A DNA stretch of 64,000 bases, taken from assembly GCA_030710605.1 (NCBI GenBank), contig CP092871.1, forward strand, positions 71,823,020 to 71,887,019. Direction: 5' to 3'. The stretch is from Cordylochernes scorpioides (lineage: Eukaryota; Arthropoda; Arachnida; Pseudoscorpiones; Chernetidae). The notes below the pieces were generated by a model. That model saw nothing but the letters and a program-made list of their open reading frames with translations. It did no database searches and was not told where the DNA came from. Position numbers and translations under genes: made by a program. Shown here one piece after another: positions 41,136 to 53,347 of the stretch (the stretch's first letter is position 1; the number at the start of each line of letters is the position of its first letter).

Positions 41136-43962
41136 CCCACAATAGAGACATTAAGTGAAGCGTCTTCGGATATCACAAACATACTCGGCGATTTTAACGC
41201 CAAAAGTTCAACTTGGGGATCACCTGTCCAGGATAACAAAGGTCAGCAGGTTGAGGACATGCTAACCGACCTCGACCTTACACCATTAAATAACGGAGAG
41301 AACACCAATATATCCAAGTCCACAGGCACAGAATCCGCAATAGACATCACAGCGATAAATTTCAACATCGCGCACCCACAACACAATGGAAAAACCTGAG
41401 AGGTTAAATCAGTGACCACAGACCAATTTTAACAACCCTAAACTTCAAAATTGAGAATGTCCAACAGAATAAAAGAACATGGAACTTTAGGAAAGCCGAC
41501 TTGAAAAAATTCACAGAAAAGCTTGAAGAACTGTGCAACAAAGAATTGAATTTCAGAACGCTTGACAAAAACTTGGAAAAATTCTCTTCGAACATATCCA
41601 AAGCTGCAAAAGCATCGATACCTAGAAGGAGACGTAAAGACCTGTGGATACTTTACTGGAAGGGCCACAACATTGAGGCAATGATTGCAGAGAGAGAAAC
41701 AATATCAATGAACTTCTTAAAACAAAGAGAACAGAAGAAAACAGAAAGAAACTCATTGATATTATTCACATAATATAACAAGAAATTTGGATATGCAAAC
41801 AAGAAAAATGGCGGAATTCGGCGAAAAAATGGATCCAAGAAAGGACAGCCAACACTGGAATATGATTAGAGTGTTAGAAAACAATCAAAACCAACGCCAA
41901 TCCTCCAATACTCTAACCGATATGAATAGAACAGCGAGAACGAGCAAACAGATGGCTGAAATAATTGCTGAATATCTTTAGAGCACTTACAGACTCAACT
42001 ACACGAATGAAGAAAGGACTCTTAAAAATAATATAAACAAGTTAGTTAAACAAGCAATAAACTGCCATCAACATTATATTTTCTCGAGAGACTTCACACT
42101 GAATGAACTAAACTCATCAATAGAAAAGTTAGATCCAAGAGGTCACCAGGAGATGATCTAATCTTTGGTCAAATGATTAAACACTTTGGAGACAAAGCAA
42201 AAAATCAACTCCTACGAATACTGAACATTTCATGGCAAACTGGTAAACTACCAAAGTATTGGAAGATATCAATTATAGTGCCAATACTGAAACCAAATAA
42301 AGATGCCAAGGAATCCAAGAACTATCGGCCAATTGCTCTCATCAGCATACTTTGTAAAATAACAGAGCAAATCATCCTCTCTAGGCTCATAGTCTGGCTC
42401 ACTAACAATAATAAAATAAACTTCTACCAAACTGACTATAGATCCAGACACTGTACACCTGATCAACCTTTCTACTTCTGCCAATCAATAATAGATTCTT
42501 TCCAAGAAAAACCGCCAAAGAAGACAACGGCCGTATTCCTGGATATGACCTCAGCTTCAATCGAGTGTAGAGGGAGAAATTATTTGAAAGGCTGCACAGC
42601 ATCGGAGTAAGAGGAAAAACCATAATCTGGATTGCAGACTTCTTAAGGGGAAGAAGGATAAAGGTTCGGGTCAATGGAGAAATTTCCTATGACCGAAGAA
42701 CATGGGCTGGTGTACCTCAGGGATCTGTGCTCAGTCCTCTACTCTATCTGCTATATATTAACGACATCCATCCTTACCTCACTGAAGACACAAAGGTTGC
42801 CTGTTATGCAGATGATATAGCCATATGGCACACAAGTAGCAGTATAGAAAAATCAGACAAAATACTGAACACATCAATGAGAGGACTGGAAAAGTGGGCA
42901 ATGGAACTCCAAATGACCATAAACCCAATAAAACCAAACCTATGCGTCTTCTCCACTGACAGGGAAAAAAGGCATAAAAATACCCCCAAAATAAGCATAA
43001 ACAACTAAATAATTGATAAAATTAGAAATCCAAAATACCTAGGTGTGATACTGCAGTCCTGGATCTTTCCAGTTGGTCTCGAGGACCACGCCATCACCAT
43101 CTCCTCAGCGGGGAAGTACGCGATCTACGTATTCATCGTAGATCGCAAAATGCGTGGTGTCGCTGGAGACCCACTGGCGATTCTCCACCAAACTCTGCAG
43201 CGTTGGCAGAGGCGCCATATTCATTGTACATAGTGTATATAATGCATATTATCTTTTTTAAAATAGTGCAGACTGTGCACTTTGCATGTATTGACAAGAT
43301 GTCAATAAAATTAGTTTAATTGTCATTGATGAGGAATTGCTATTTACAGAACACATATTTAGCACCTCAAATAGAGCTACCAGAAAACTAAACATTCTGA
43401 GATGGCTATGTGGAACAAATTGGGGAGCAAAACCCAGAATTCTCAGAACAACATATATCACCTTAATAAGGCCGATAATGGAATATGCAACACTCGTCTG
43501 GGCTCCCTCAAGCTCATCACTAAAATGAAGACTAGACAGTGTTCAAGCAAAAGCGGCCAAAATAATCACTGGTGCTGTTTCATCCACAACAATGAGAAAA
43601 TTCAGAGAGAATGTGGTCTAGACCTACTCGCTCGAAAGCAGAAGACAAAATAAAAACAATAAAATTCACCAATAGCTTAAAAATTAAAGAAACTAACACA
43701 TATCCCATAGAACCTATTTAAACTGGACACAAAAAGAAAGGCTCAAAAGATCTTCAACCCTTCAGTACGACAACAATATTAGAAAGGGCATAAATATGAA
43801 ACATAATGACTTTCAAATTCAAGAAGAACCGATATTTCCTACCCCAGTGCCAACAAATATAATCATCAATCTTGAATGAACCCTGCACAAAAAAAAAGAG
43901 AACAAAAACATACTTAAAAAGAAAGGACTTGGCACAATTGGTTTAAACGATCAGAGAAATTA
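41136..43962 (+). pseudogene. I/Jockey-like LINE, endonuclease and RT part
   Basis: Forward frames in order: endonuclease C-part (ILGDFNAKSSTWGSP, ESAIDIT), linker, RT with KYWKISIIVPILKPNKD and NYRPIALISILCKI, QGSVLSPLLYLLYINDI, ACYADDIAIWHT (YADD catalytic box) and the post-RT region RKLNILRWLCGTNWG with IRPIMEYATLVWAPS. Several frameshifts separate them. The RNase H and 3' end continue at 51446-52255. It interrupts the transposase and is 5'-truncated within the endonuclease. Confidence 0.8.
43050..43328 (+). repeat. Foreign insert in the LINE RT
   Basis: It breaks the LINE between NPKYLGVIL and DEELLFTEH. It encodes a short frame AITISSAGKYAIYVFIVDRK ... RWQRRHIHCT then stop, then DNA with an AATAAA signal near 43310. 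Not recognised; possibly the 3' end of a retroposed mRNA. No clear target duplication. Confidence 0.5.
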
Positions 43963-44340
43963 TTCGTTGTTGTTGTTGTTTCTTATCCCCTTGTGTGAAG
44001 TCTACACGAATTCCATGAGTTCATGCTCCTCGAGCTGTTTTATGATAAGCAGCGGCCTCTCCCAAAGGTCCTTTTTAGTGCATCTAATGCAAGCCACAAT
44101 GTCTTCTGGAGCTGCAGGTGCCAAGTTACATTTTGGGCAAGTGGGGTAGATTTTGTTGTTATTTTCTATCTTCAATGGCTTGAGATGGCCTATTCTAAAT
44201 CTTGTAAGTGTCGTTTGATGCTGTCTATTTCTGATGTTCAGAGCTCCTCCTGGGTCCACTCCACTGTACCAATTGTGAAACCAGAGGGCTGTAAAGGTTT
44301 CGTTATAAGAAGGAGGGTTAAATACTTATGGGCCTCCCAG
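43963..44340 (-). pseudogene. LINE ORF2 C-terminus and 3' end
   Basis: The minus strand reads LNIRNRQHQTTLTRFRIGHL, YPTCPKCNLAPAAPEDIVAC and ends LEEHELMEFV, then GGGGATAAGAAACAACAAC tail at about 43966-43995. A 5'-truncated I/Jockey-type insertion. The same 3' end is found alone at 8549-8616. Confidence 0.75.
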
Positions 44341-44900
44341 GCCTGGGTAGTAATCTGATCCTAGAATGTACCAACTGTGGCGGTTTATGGACCGTAAGGT
44401 CTGGTTGGCCACTCCTTCTAGGATGTACCAACTGTGAGCCGGCTTGTGGACCTTCGAGGTCTGGGTAGCCATTACTGCTCCAGGGATGTACCAACTGTGC
44501 TGGGCCCGGGGCCCTAGTTCTGAGCATGGAGAGTGGGTAGGACTATGTGCCTTGTATCTGCAGCCCTTGGCACCCGACTCGCGGGTAGTAGCGGTCTGTA
44601 CCTGGCTGCCTGAAAGAGGGTGGTAGGGGCTAACTGATCACGACAGACCATTGTGGAACTCAGTGGAAGAGTTAGCGATGCTAATAGGGGTCTGTGACAG
44701 GAGTGACGTCCAGTTGTAGATTACGCAAAGTAGGGAGGCTTGACGGCTACCTACATAGGCTGAGCAGCACCTTCCCGTGGTGCGTCCTGAGCAAGTTTCT
44801 AACAAGAACGTGGCCAACGCTGACAGCTCGTCTGACAAGTCTGGAAAGACGGATATGCCCAGTTCAGCCTTGCGTAACATGGTGGCGTTCTGGTGTCATT
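44341..44900 (+). repeat. Leader of R1-like LINE with short tandem repeats
   Basis: The word ATGTACCAACTGTG recurs about every 65-75 bp between 44360 and 44500, each followed by GGTCTGG(T/G)... blocks. Likely the 5' leader of the LINE to the right. No ORF. Confidence 0.5.
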
Positions 44901-44999
44901 ATAATACAGGTCACCCCCCCCCCCCCAATAATGCCAATACAAAATATAAAGATTGACATTACCAATGAGGCTCCGGTAGCGCCTGAGAACGGGTGGGAG

Positions 45000-46960
45000 G
45001 CAGATCCCTCTTGCCGTGGAGTGAACGACCTAGACAGAGCTGATAGGCCAGCTCGACGTATTGGGTCTAGTAACTTCTCATGCATCCCTCTTGAAGACAA
45101 GGGTAAGCCCGAGGACGCTCAAATTCCTTCGGGCTCCGAGCGTATGCCCAATAATACCTCGTTGGATATTTCTAATAATTCCCTTGCCGCGCCCACTAAT
45201 GGCCCAGGGAAGTCCCCTATGAAGCAGGCAGCCTCCACACAGCGAGAGTCGACACGACTCGAGAGGATAGGCAGGGTGCCCACTTGAGTCCTCGAAAAGC
45301 GACGCGGCCGCCTGAGAATTTGAGCTCAGGTGCCTTCCGCACAGCTAGCTCTGGATACCCAGAGCGAAAGGATAGGAAGGATCGTCCACCCCCCCCCCCC
45401 TTCCCCCTGATATCCGCCTCAACAGGATCATCAACATGGAGATCTCTGTGGATCCTTTCCTGTTGTTTGACCCTTCGTTTGAAACGAGAATCGGCTCAAT
45501 AGTCCAGGAGTCGGGGGCTGCGATGGATGTCACCAAGGCAAGGTACCTCAATGACCTGAATGAAATGAATGAGTTTCTAAATAAGGCATTGACACCCCAG
45601 AAGTGGTGCACGAAGCTTAAGGAGCTTTCCGAGGCGTTCCAGGACTCCCTAGACACCATACGTCGATGGAGGAAGATTGGAAATGTTCACCCGAACATCC
45701 TCGAGCAATGCTTCGATAAGCTTCTCAAGAAAAATAGGTCGGCCCTTGGAGAGCTCGAGCTCCTGCGGGTGGAGAAGCGGAACCTGGAGGAAAAGATCCT
45801 CAGTCGACCACCCTGCAGTATGGCATAGAGAGGGGAGTGGCAGCGGCTCTTTTAGAGTCGCTGAAACTAGCTGAGGTCGAGGTATGTACTCCCAATGACG
45901 CTTCCCCAGTTCTCCCTAAACGAGAGACGCCTCGAAACGAGAAGACGGAGGAGCCCACAAGGGCAAGGTAGAGGGAGCCTCGGTCCAAATACCAACTAGA
46001 GACGAGAAAGCTGTTCCGCCATCTCCCCCAAAACAACCTGTTCACACTAGGAACAGCGAGATGGTGGAAAAGAAGAGAAAGAAGAAAAGGGTTAAGAAGC
46101 CTTCAGCAAAAGAGGAAGAGGGTAGGACTGAGGTGACAGCCGGATCAAAAGAGGACCCACCGAGAGCGACGCCTACAGAGGAGGTGAAAGAACCTCCTCC
46201 CCCGAAGAAGATCAGGGCTAAAGAGGTTAAGGATCCCCCCAAGGCGGCCAAGACTACCAAGCCAGAACCCCCAAAGGTCAAGGGCCCCTTAGATGGAAGG
46301 AGGACCTGACCCTGGTAGTTGAGTGGAGTGAGGATGCGGGGTCCGAGTTAATGCTCGCGGTGCTGAAAAGCATCGCTGGTAGCATTCCTAGGCACTGCTA
46401 TGACCTCAAAATGATTCGGGGTGGGGGAGCTGTGGCTCTCATATTGAAGAACCCCGATGAAAAGAAACTGGCCGTGGAGGCTATAAGAGAGGGAGCCTGC
46501 ACTGAGGCTAGGAGCCTCAAGAGGGACAGGAGGGAGCTGATTCTCTTGGGTGTCAACTCTAACATCAAAGAGGAGACGCTAAAGAAATGGTGGTGCTCCA
46601 AAATTCGAGGTGTGGGGACTTCTTGGAAGGATACATGAGATTTTATACAAAGAGTACAAGGAGGCCCTACGCAACGAATTGGGTCATTTCGGGCCTAAAG
46701 GAGGCCACCATGAAATCCCTCCTGGTCAAGAAGAGGTTGAAGATAGGTGCCAGGATGGTACCTATCAGGGTGAATTAGGCAGTGTCAACTTGCTTCAGGT
46801 GCCTTAGGCCCGGTCATTTCGCAAGGACCTGCGAACATCCTAAGAGGTGTGGGAGGTGCGAGGGCGTGCACTCCCAAGAACAGGGATGCTATATGGAACC
46901 GGGTTGTTGACTCTGTTTAGAGGACAACAAGAGGTACGACAGGAATAATCATCGCCCCCG
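45000..46960 (+). pseudogene. R1-like LINE ORF1 (gag-like), frameshifted
   Basis: Coding pieces in successive frames: a Leu-rich helical segment (ARYLNDLNEMNEFLNK, WRKIGNVHPNILEQC), a Lys/Glu/Pro-rich linker (46061-46309), a folded region (GGGAVALILKNPDEKKLAVE, RELILLGVN) and zinc knuckles CFRCLRPGHFARTC then CGRCEGVHSQEQGC at 46790-46900. This order is typical of R1-clade ORF1, which binds element RNA. Several indels and a stop after the knuckles inactivate it. Confidence 0.7.
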
Positions 46961-46969
46961 GAGTACGCA

Positions 46970-49297
46970 GTGCTCGGTGAAGGCCTGGTACGTGAACGGG
47001 AGGCGATGGTAGAGGGGCAAAACAAGGAGGTGTGGAGGTTCGTGCAGCTAAATTGCGCTCTTTCGAGGAGGAGCTCCGAGGAGCTAGACCGGATCATTAA
47101 AAGTGATCGCCCTCATGTTATCCTGGTGCAGAAGATGTACCTGGAGGATGACGGGAGGATGGGTCTAGATACTCGTTACAGTTTTTTCTCTAGCGAGAGC
47201 AACAAAGCCGCCTTACTGGTCCGGGGAGATTCTTGTTTGGGTTGTGGGTCCTGGGAGGAGGCGGTGGCTGTACAGATCGAGGCGGCGGATCTGAAACTGG
47301 TCTGCCTCTCTACGTACATACCACCTCAGGACAACGACCTCGGTAAGCTGGACTTCCTAAATGATTTTTTTGGTTGGGAAGGAAGGGCATGAGATCCTGA
47401 TTGGCGGAGATTTTAACGCGCGCACCCAGCTGTTTGGGGACAGGGAGGAAAATTCTAAAGGAAAGGCGTGGTCGATCTTGTTATTGGTCAGAGTCTGGAG
47501 ATTTCGAACGTCTATGGTGAATCGACGTTTGCCACGGAAAACGGTGAAAACATCATAGACTTCTCCCTGGCAAGAACGAGCAGGATGCGGCGTTTGAGGT
47601 GGGAAACGGACCCCACAGACGTAAGCAACCACATACTCATCAGGTTTGAGACCAGTTGTGAAGTGGAACCGCCATCAGTGGAGAGAGTTCTTCGGTACAG
47701 CATCAGGGGGCTTAACCTTGAAAGATTCAGACGCCGGTTTGCCTGCACACTTGGGGATAGATTGGCTGGAGCACTTGACAGAATTTCTATTAATAGCATG
47801 GTCAATGAGCTCCACCAGGATATAACCAACGTGCAAAACCTTGGGGCCTGGATCTGGAAAGGTTACCGCATTTAAAAAGTTTAAACAGCCTTGGTGGAAC
47901 GAGGAGCTGGAGATCGAGAGGAAGAGAGTCAGGGCCATTAGGAAACTATTCCAGAATAGTACGGGCGAAGAGAGAGTTAGGAGAAGAATAGCTTTCCAGA
48001 AGGTCCTAGCAGGGTACAAGAGACACACCAAAAGGGAGAAGAGGAAACACTGGAGGGAGCAGTGCAAAACCGTACTGGAGATTAATCCATACGGTCTCCC
48101 TTACAGGGCTGTCTCTGGGAAGATAAGGTGCTCCGCTAACTTGAGGCTACTTGAAGGGGAAGATGGGTTCAAGACTCAGGACCTGAAGGATACTGGACCT
48201 CATCTTGGATAGGAACTTCGGAAACGAGAACCAGAGGACGAGATCTCTCTGACCACTTGTGGTTTGGTGGATCCGCTCTTTTCTGAGAATAAGGTGAAAC
48301 TGGTGGCTTTCAAGTTCGGGAACAGGAAATCTCCTGGTCCCGACGGGATCGATAACACGGTCGTGAAAGCCCTGGTGAGGATGCACCTATCGCTTCTTGC
48401 CAGGTTATTCAATAGGTGCCTGGACACTGGTGCTTTTCCTGAGGCATGGAAGGTTGCCCGAGTAGTGCTTCTAGAAAAGTCTGGTAGAAAGGGTAATTCT
48501 CCTAATGATTATCGTCCGCTTTCTTTACTAGCGTGTCTAGGTAAGGTTCTGGATAGCCTACTAGGTCAGCGACTGAAGCACTGGCTAGAGGTAATGAGCT
48601 CCTTTCCTCTTTCCAACATAGTTTTAGGGAAGGGAAGTCCATAACCACAGCTCTAAACGAGGTGTTAGAGGGGGTTGGTATGGGCTTAAATAAGGGTGCT
48701 TGGGTTCTTCTCGTGGCCCTAGACATTGATGGCGCGTTCAACTCCATGAACTGGAACAAGCTGATGAGAAATTTGATGGACATGGGTTGTCCAGATAATT
48801 TGTGCAGCTTGGTTCGTGACTTCCTGAGGGATAGACGGATTAGCCTCGGTTTTGGTGGGCTGAAGTTGGAAAGAAACTGTGCTAGGGGTTGCCCCCAGGG
48901 CTCTTGCTGCGGACCTATTCTGTGGAATCTCCTGGTAAACACCGTTTTCCAAGAGGAGCTACCTGAGGGAGCCAGGCTGGTTCTCTATGCCGACGACCAG
49001 TTCCTCATCATTGAGGCTGCTTCGAGAGCGAAGGCTGAGAAGTGTGTTGAAACTTCATTCCAAATCCCCTCGAACTGGGCCCATGACTCTGGCCTTAAGT
49101 TCAATGTCTCCAAAACTAAAGCCCTCAGCTTTAAATCTAGGGAGATAAGAACTAAAAGGAAAGGGATCAAATGGGAACACAAGCCGGCTATCCGGATGGA
49201 AGACGGAGGGTAGCGTTGGTCAATAGGATGACCAATAGGAAGGAGGGTACTATTTTTAGGAACCTCTACCTCTCCTGTGTCGAGCCAATCGGGGGTT
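46970..49297 (+). pseudogene. R1-like LINE ORF2, endonuclease and RT
   Basis: Forward pieces: WRFVQLNCALSRRSSEELDR, VILVQKMYLED (catalytic Glu of QE replaced by K-M), GGDFNARTQLFG, then linker, RT with KFGNRKSPGPDGIDN, NDYRPLSLLACLGKVLDSLL, VALDIDGAFNSMNW, ARGCPQGSCCGPILWNLL and VLYADDQFLIIEA (YADD). The RGCPQGS..GP.LWN and YADD wording fit the R1 clade. At least five frame changes and the altered endonuclease residue make it inactive. The 3' end is lost at about 49297 against a minus-strand LINE. Confidence 0.8.
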
Positions 49298-49503
49298 AAA
49301 TTCTAATTTATGTTCATTAGCAAATTTTTCTAGATGGAGAAGAGTCTTGTTCGAATCTCTTTCAGCTTTTTTCCAGTTATTACTGCTGCTCCATAGAATA
49401 ATGTCATCAGCGAAAAGTCCAATATTGGTTTTAAGTGAATTTATTTTTCTTCTATGCCTGCAATAAATAGGGTGAAGAGATTTGGGCTAAGGACTGATCC
49501 TTG

Positions 49504-49559
49504 TTGTTGTTGTTGTCGTGTCCAAAGAAGAGTCTCAGATGTCTCCATGCATCTCCATC
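49504..49559 (-). repeat. 56-bp LINE 3'-tail micro-insertion
   Basis: An exact 11-bp duplication ACTGATCCTTG (49493-49503, 49560-49570) surrounds 56 bp. On the minus strand these 56 bp match the 3' end of the LINE at 52188-52245 (GATGGAGATGCATGGAGACA, GGACACGACAACAACA). An extremely 5'-truncated retrotransposition event. Confidence 0.85.
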
Positions 49560-50085
49560 ACTGATCCTTGTGGTAATCCTTTAGCAATTTGAAGGTTTTA
49601 GATAGAGTGCCATTATATTTGACCCTGATGTATCTATTTTTAAGGAAATCATTTATCCAAGTGATAGCTTTTCCATCAATTTTGAAATGTTTGTATAATT
49701 TTGTAATTAACTTGTTTTTCCATACTTTATCAAAAGCTTGTGTAAGGTCTAAAAAAGCAGCTATGGTGTGGTTAGTTGGTTTTCTGTTTTGTGCATATTT
49801 TACCTTTTGTGTGAAAAATTAGAGTTGGTCTATTGTCCCATGTCCTTTCCTAAATCCATATTGTTCTTATGGTAAGAGATTTTTTGTATTGAGGTGGTAG
49901 GTGAGTCGTCTGAGTGTAATTTTTTCCATTAATTTAAAGCAAATACTTGTGAGGGATATAGATCAGTAGTGTTTTGGGTCATCAGCAGATTTGTCAAGTT
50001 TTTTAATGGGAATTATTGTTGCAGTTTTTAGTCTTGAGGCAATTATCCAGTTTTCCAGGAGTTATTGAAAATATTAAGAAGTCTT

Positions 50086-50515
50086 TCTTTGCCAATTTTG
50101 CCCAATTTTGATATCATTTGGCTATGTATTCCATCTGGCCCAAGAGTCTTGTTTAGGTCAGTGTTTTCTAATGCATAAGCTAGCTCTTTCATGTTGAATT
50201 TTTTCAGGGAAAAATATTATGAGTGCTGGTGACATTTTTACAGTCATGAATAATCTTTCGGGCCTTTTTTTCAACTTTCTTATCTTTTATTTCAAATTTG
50301 ATTTTGCCAATTTTGCCCAAGTTTGATATCAGTTAGCTATGGATTCCATCTGGCCCAAAAGTCTTGTTTAGGTCAGTGTTTCTAATGCATAAGCTAGCTC
50401 TTTCATATTGAATTTTTTCTTGGAAAAATATTATGTGCTGGTGACATTTTTACAGTCATGAATAATCTTTCGGGCCTTTTTTCAACTTTCTTAACTTTTA
50501 TTTCAAATTTGATTT
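50086..50515. repeat. Tandem duplication of about 215 bp in LINE remnant
   Basis: TTTGCCAATTTTGCCCAA to CAAATTTGATTTT appears twice in direct order (about 50086-50304 and 50305-50515) with a few differences. A local duplication after insertion. Confidence 0.8.
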
Positions 50516-51445
50516 TACTACTTATTTGATATGAATTACCTAAAAGATTGGCAGCATTTTTTTCATTAGTTGCTGGTGACCAACTGTATTCTTAATCATA
50601 TTTGTGTTTTCAGTTTGTGGCTGGGATCTTTCAATTTGTTTTGCCAAATGCCAAAGTTTTGTATTTGGGTTTCTTGGTTTCATGTTTTCACAAGTTTGTT
50701 TTCATTTTTCCCTTTTGACATTTACGTATAATCTTTTTATTTTTGCATTCACAATGTTCAGTTCAGTTCTACAATTTGTTTGGTTTTGGGTGCACTTTTC
50801 CGTAGTTCATTTCTTTTAGTTATAAGTGTTTGAATATTTTTTGCCTGGTGTGTATAATTTGGAATCCAATTCTTAATACTACCTCTTGGTATTGAAACTT
50901 TGGCTGCTTTAATAATGGTGTTTTTGAAAGATATCCAATTAGCCTTTTTGAAGTTCCAGAATTTTTTTTAATTGAGCTGGTTTCTTGGTGCTAATTTCAA
51001 TCAAATTAGGCAAATGATCACTTCCAATACTTTTTAATATTTGCCATTTGCATTTGTGGAAAATGTCAGGATAGTAAAAACTTATATCAAGTGCTTGTGC
51101 AGTATTATAACTGTAGGAATGATGGGTAGGATTCCCATCATTTAAGCACACGAAGGCATTGTCGTTAAATATGTTTGATAGTATTTTGCCTCTTGGGTTT
51201 GGCGTGGAACATCCCCATAGTTGATTTTTGGCATTAAGGTCACCTACAATAATAGTGTTGCCTGTAAGAAATTGAACCATTTTTTCATCGTCAATAGGTT
51301 TATTGTTTGTAGGGTGATACATATTGTATATGTTGATGGCTTTGTTTTGATTGTGGTAGACTTTGATACCTTGGGCTTCGAGGTCTGATGTGTTAACAGC
51401 TATGTCCTCATAGTACAAATCCTTGATTAAAAATGCTAGGTCACC

Positions 51446-52255
51446 CCCTTTAACAGTATATACAGATGGATCTTCTGACCTTAGCCTGAGTAATGGAGGG
51501 GCCGGAATTAACATAATACTGCAAGATGGAACACACATCAAAATCAAAGAAGGAGCAGGACAGATTTCGTCAAACTTCACTTGTGAACTGACAGCTATCT
51601 GGAAAGCCCTTGATGTATGCCTTAACCAACCATCCCTGCATCAAGCAGAAGGAATTTTAATATACAGCGACTCAATATCCGCTCTAGAAGCAATTCAGAA
51701 GGGCAATACTAAAATCACACAGAAAATACACTCGTTACTTACCCAACTGGAACCATTGGAGAAGAACTGCATTCTACAAAGGATTCCTGCCCATGTTGGG
51801 ATCGGGGGTAATGAAATGGCATTTGAATTGGCTAAGGAAGCCAGAAAGTTGGGCCAAAGGAAAGAACAAATGTCATTATTTGACGCTGATGCTTTGTCAA
51901 AATACAAGATAATTAAACAAAAAATAAGAAAAGATCAAAATGCTAAATAAACTCTGAGAGAAAAATGACAAAACCTATAACAAGACTTAGAACAAAACAC
52001 TCTATAAAGGAATGACAATACATTCAGATGGCACAAGAACCTATAGGACATGCAACAACTGTCCTTAGTGGAACTAACACCTACCCACATATTCTCATAC
52101 CCAGAAATGGCCGCAGCCTTGCAGAAAATTGACACAGACCCAGAGCAGCAGCTTTACACACCCAAGATAATGGATATTGCTGTTGCTGTGATGGAGATGC
52201 ATGGAGACATCTGAGACTCTTTAATGGACACGACAACAACAGCAACGGCATTCCA
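51446..52255 (+). pseudogene. I/Jockey-like LINE, RNase H and 3' end
   Basis: The forward frame reads LTVYTDGSSD (first Asp), SSNFTCELTAIWKALD (Glu), ILIYSDSISALEAIQK (Asp) and PAHVGIGGNEMAFELAKEA (His and last acidic site is Glu in GNE): an RNase H fold with active-site residues in place. After stops come LTPTHIFSYPEMAAALQ and a tail ending GGACACGACAACAAC. It completes the LINE of 41136-43962. Confidence 0.78.
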
Positions 52256-52380
52256 GAGTAAAATAAATTATCAGGGATAGATACCTATTTTTCAAATGAA
52301 TTAAAATAAATATAATCGATACTGAGAGAAAGTTGAATTAAAAAAATTAGAAATTTATTATCTTCGAAAACAAACCGTAT

Positions 52381-52795
52381 CTAAAATATCTTTTTTTTTT
52401 CGCTACATGTTTTAATTTGCATATACCTATTTTACATATCTCAGATTGTATTTAAAAATCGTTAACCATTTCTTCTAACTTTTGGCGAAATGGTGTTTTA
52501 TTAATTTATCATTTGATATTATTAGGGTTCTTTCCTGATATTCAAAAAGGAAAAATACGTGTCGTTCAGTTATATTTTTCAATTTATCAAACAATTTGGC
52601 CGCTGAATCGCCGATTCTGGTAGAGCGCCATCTAGCGAATAAAGTTGTAACTAAAATCAATTTCGAATTTTTCATTATTTGCCATAAAAAATCCCATTGC
52701 ATCCTGAACCCAATGGTGTTTACCGCATTGCTCTAGCGCAAATATTCGCGGAGTTATTAATTTTTAAAGTTGTGCGGGACTTTTGGATCACCCTG
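52381..52795 (-). repeat. Right inverted terminal repeat of mariner-like element
   Basis: Pairs with 39273-39688. Mismatches are scattered, for example ATTGATAAC versus ATTAATAAC. Confidence 0.9.
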
Positions 52796-52797
52796 TA

Positions 52798-53234
52798 TAA
52801 TCGTTTGGCTTTTGGTATAAAGACTGCTTCTGAAATATTTCAGAAGACAATGGAATCCTTCTTCTCGGGAATCAATGATGTTTACATTTATTTTGATGAT
52901 ATTCTTATTGCATCAGAGGATTTGGAAAACCACTTAGATATTCTTAAGAGAACACTTAATATTCTTAAAGAAAATAATTTTACGATAAACAAAAATAAGT
53001 GCTTATTTGTTAAAAATAAGATTGAATATCTTGGACATAAAATTAATGGATTTGGTATATACCCCTTGAAAGACAAGCTAGCTTGCATAAAGAATTGTCC
53101 CCAGTTCCTAAGAATATAACTGAATTAAAAAGCTTTCTTGGATTTTTGTCATTTTATAGTAAATTTTTGCCAAATCTTTCAGATTTAGCATATCCTTTAT
53201 ACAACCTATTAAAAAAGAATGTGAAATGGTCTTG
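52798..53234 (+). pseudogene. Gypsy reverse transcriptase, C-terminal half
   Basis: Continues the Gypsy RT directly: NRLAFGIKTASEIFQKTM, VYIYFDDILIASEDL (YFDD catalytic pair), FTINKNKCLFVKNKIEYLGH. A frameshift near 53098 precedes ELKSFLGFLSFYSKFLPN and KKNVKW. Then a stop, and the RNase H domain expected next is absent. Confidence 0.85.
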
Positions 53235-53347
53235 AAATTATTGAGACAGGGGAGTTACCCTCAAGTCCCAATGATGATCTCATTCCTTATTTAAAAAGGA
53301 TTTAGGAATTCACCATTCTCCAAAAATGTATTTTTCTTGAGAATAGA

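Larger units (their letters stand above)
49298..51445 (-). pseudogene. Minus-strand I-like LINE, endonuclease and RT remnants
   Basis: The minus strand from 51445 downward reads AINIYNMYHPTNNKPI, TIIVGDLNAKNQLWGC, RGKILSNIFNDNAFVCLNDG and IGSDHLPNLIEI (endonuclease with GDLN and SDH). Decayed RT follows, with LGPDGIHSQMISKLGK near 50140 and IGLFADDIILWSSSNN near 49400 (FADD box). It is truncated at both ends and contains an internal duplication and a micro-insertion. Confidence 0.75.
39273..52795. mobile_element. Mariner-like DNA transposon with ~415-bp inverted ends, nested
   Basis: Starts CAGGGTGATCCAAAAGTCCC and ends with its complement. TA is duplicated at 39271-39272 and 52796-52797, and removing the element restores the Gypsy RT frame. 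The terminal inverted repeats run about 39273-39688 and 52381-52795 with scattered mismatches. The 13.5-kb size is due to LINEs inserted inside. The element's own transposase is a minus-strand fragment at 40331-41135. Confidence 0.88.
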
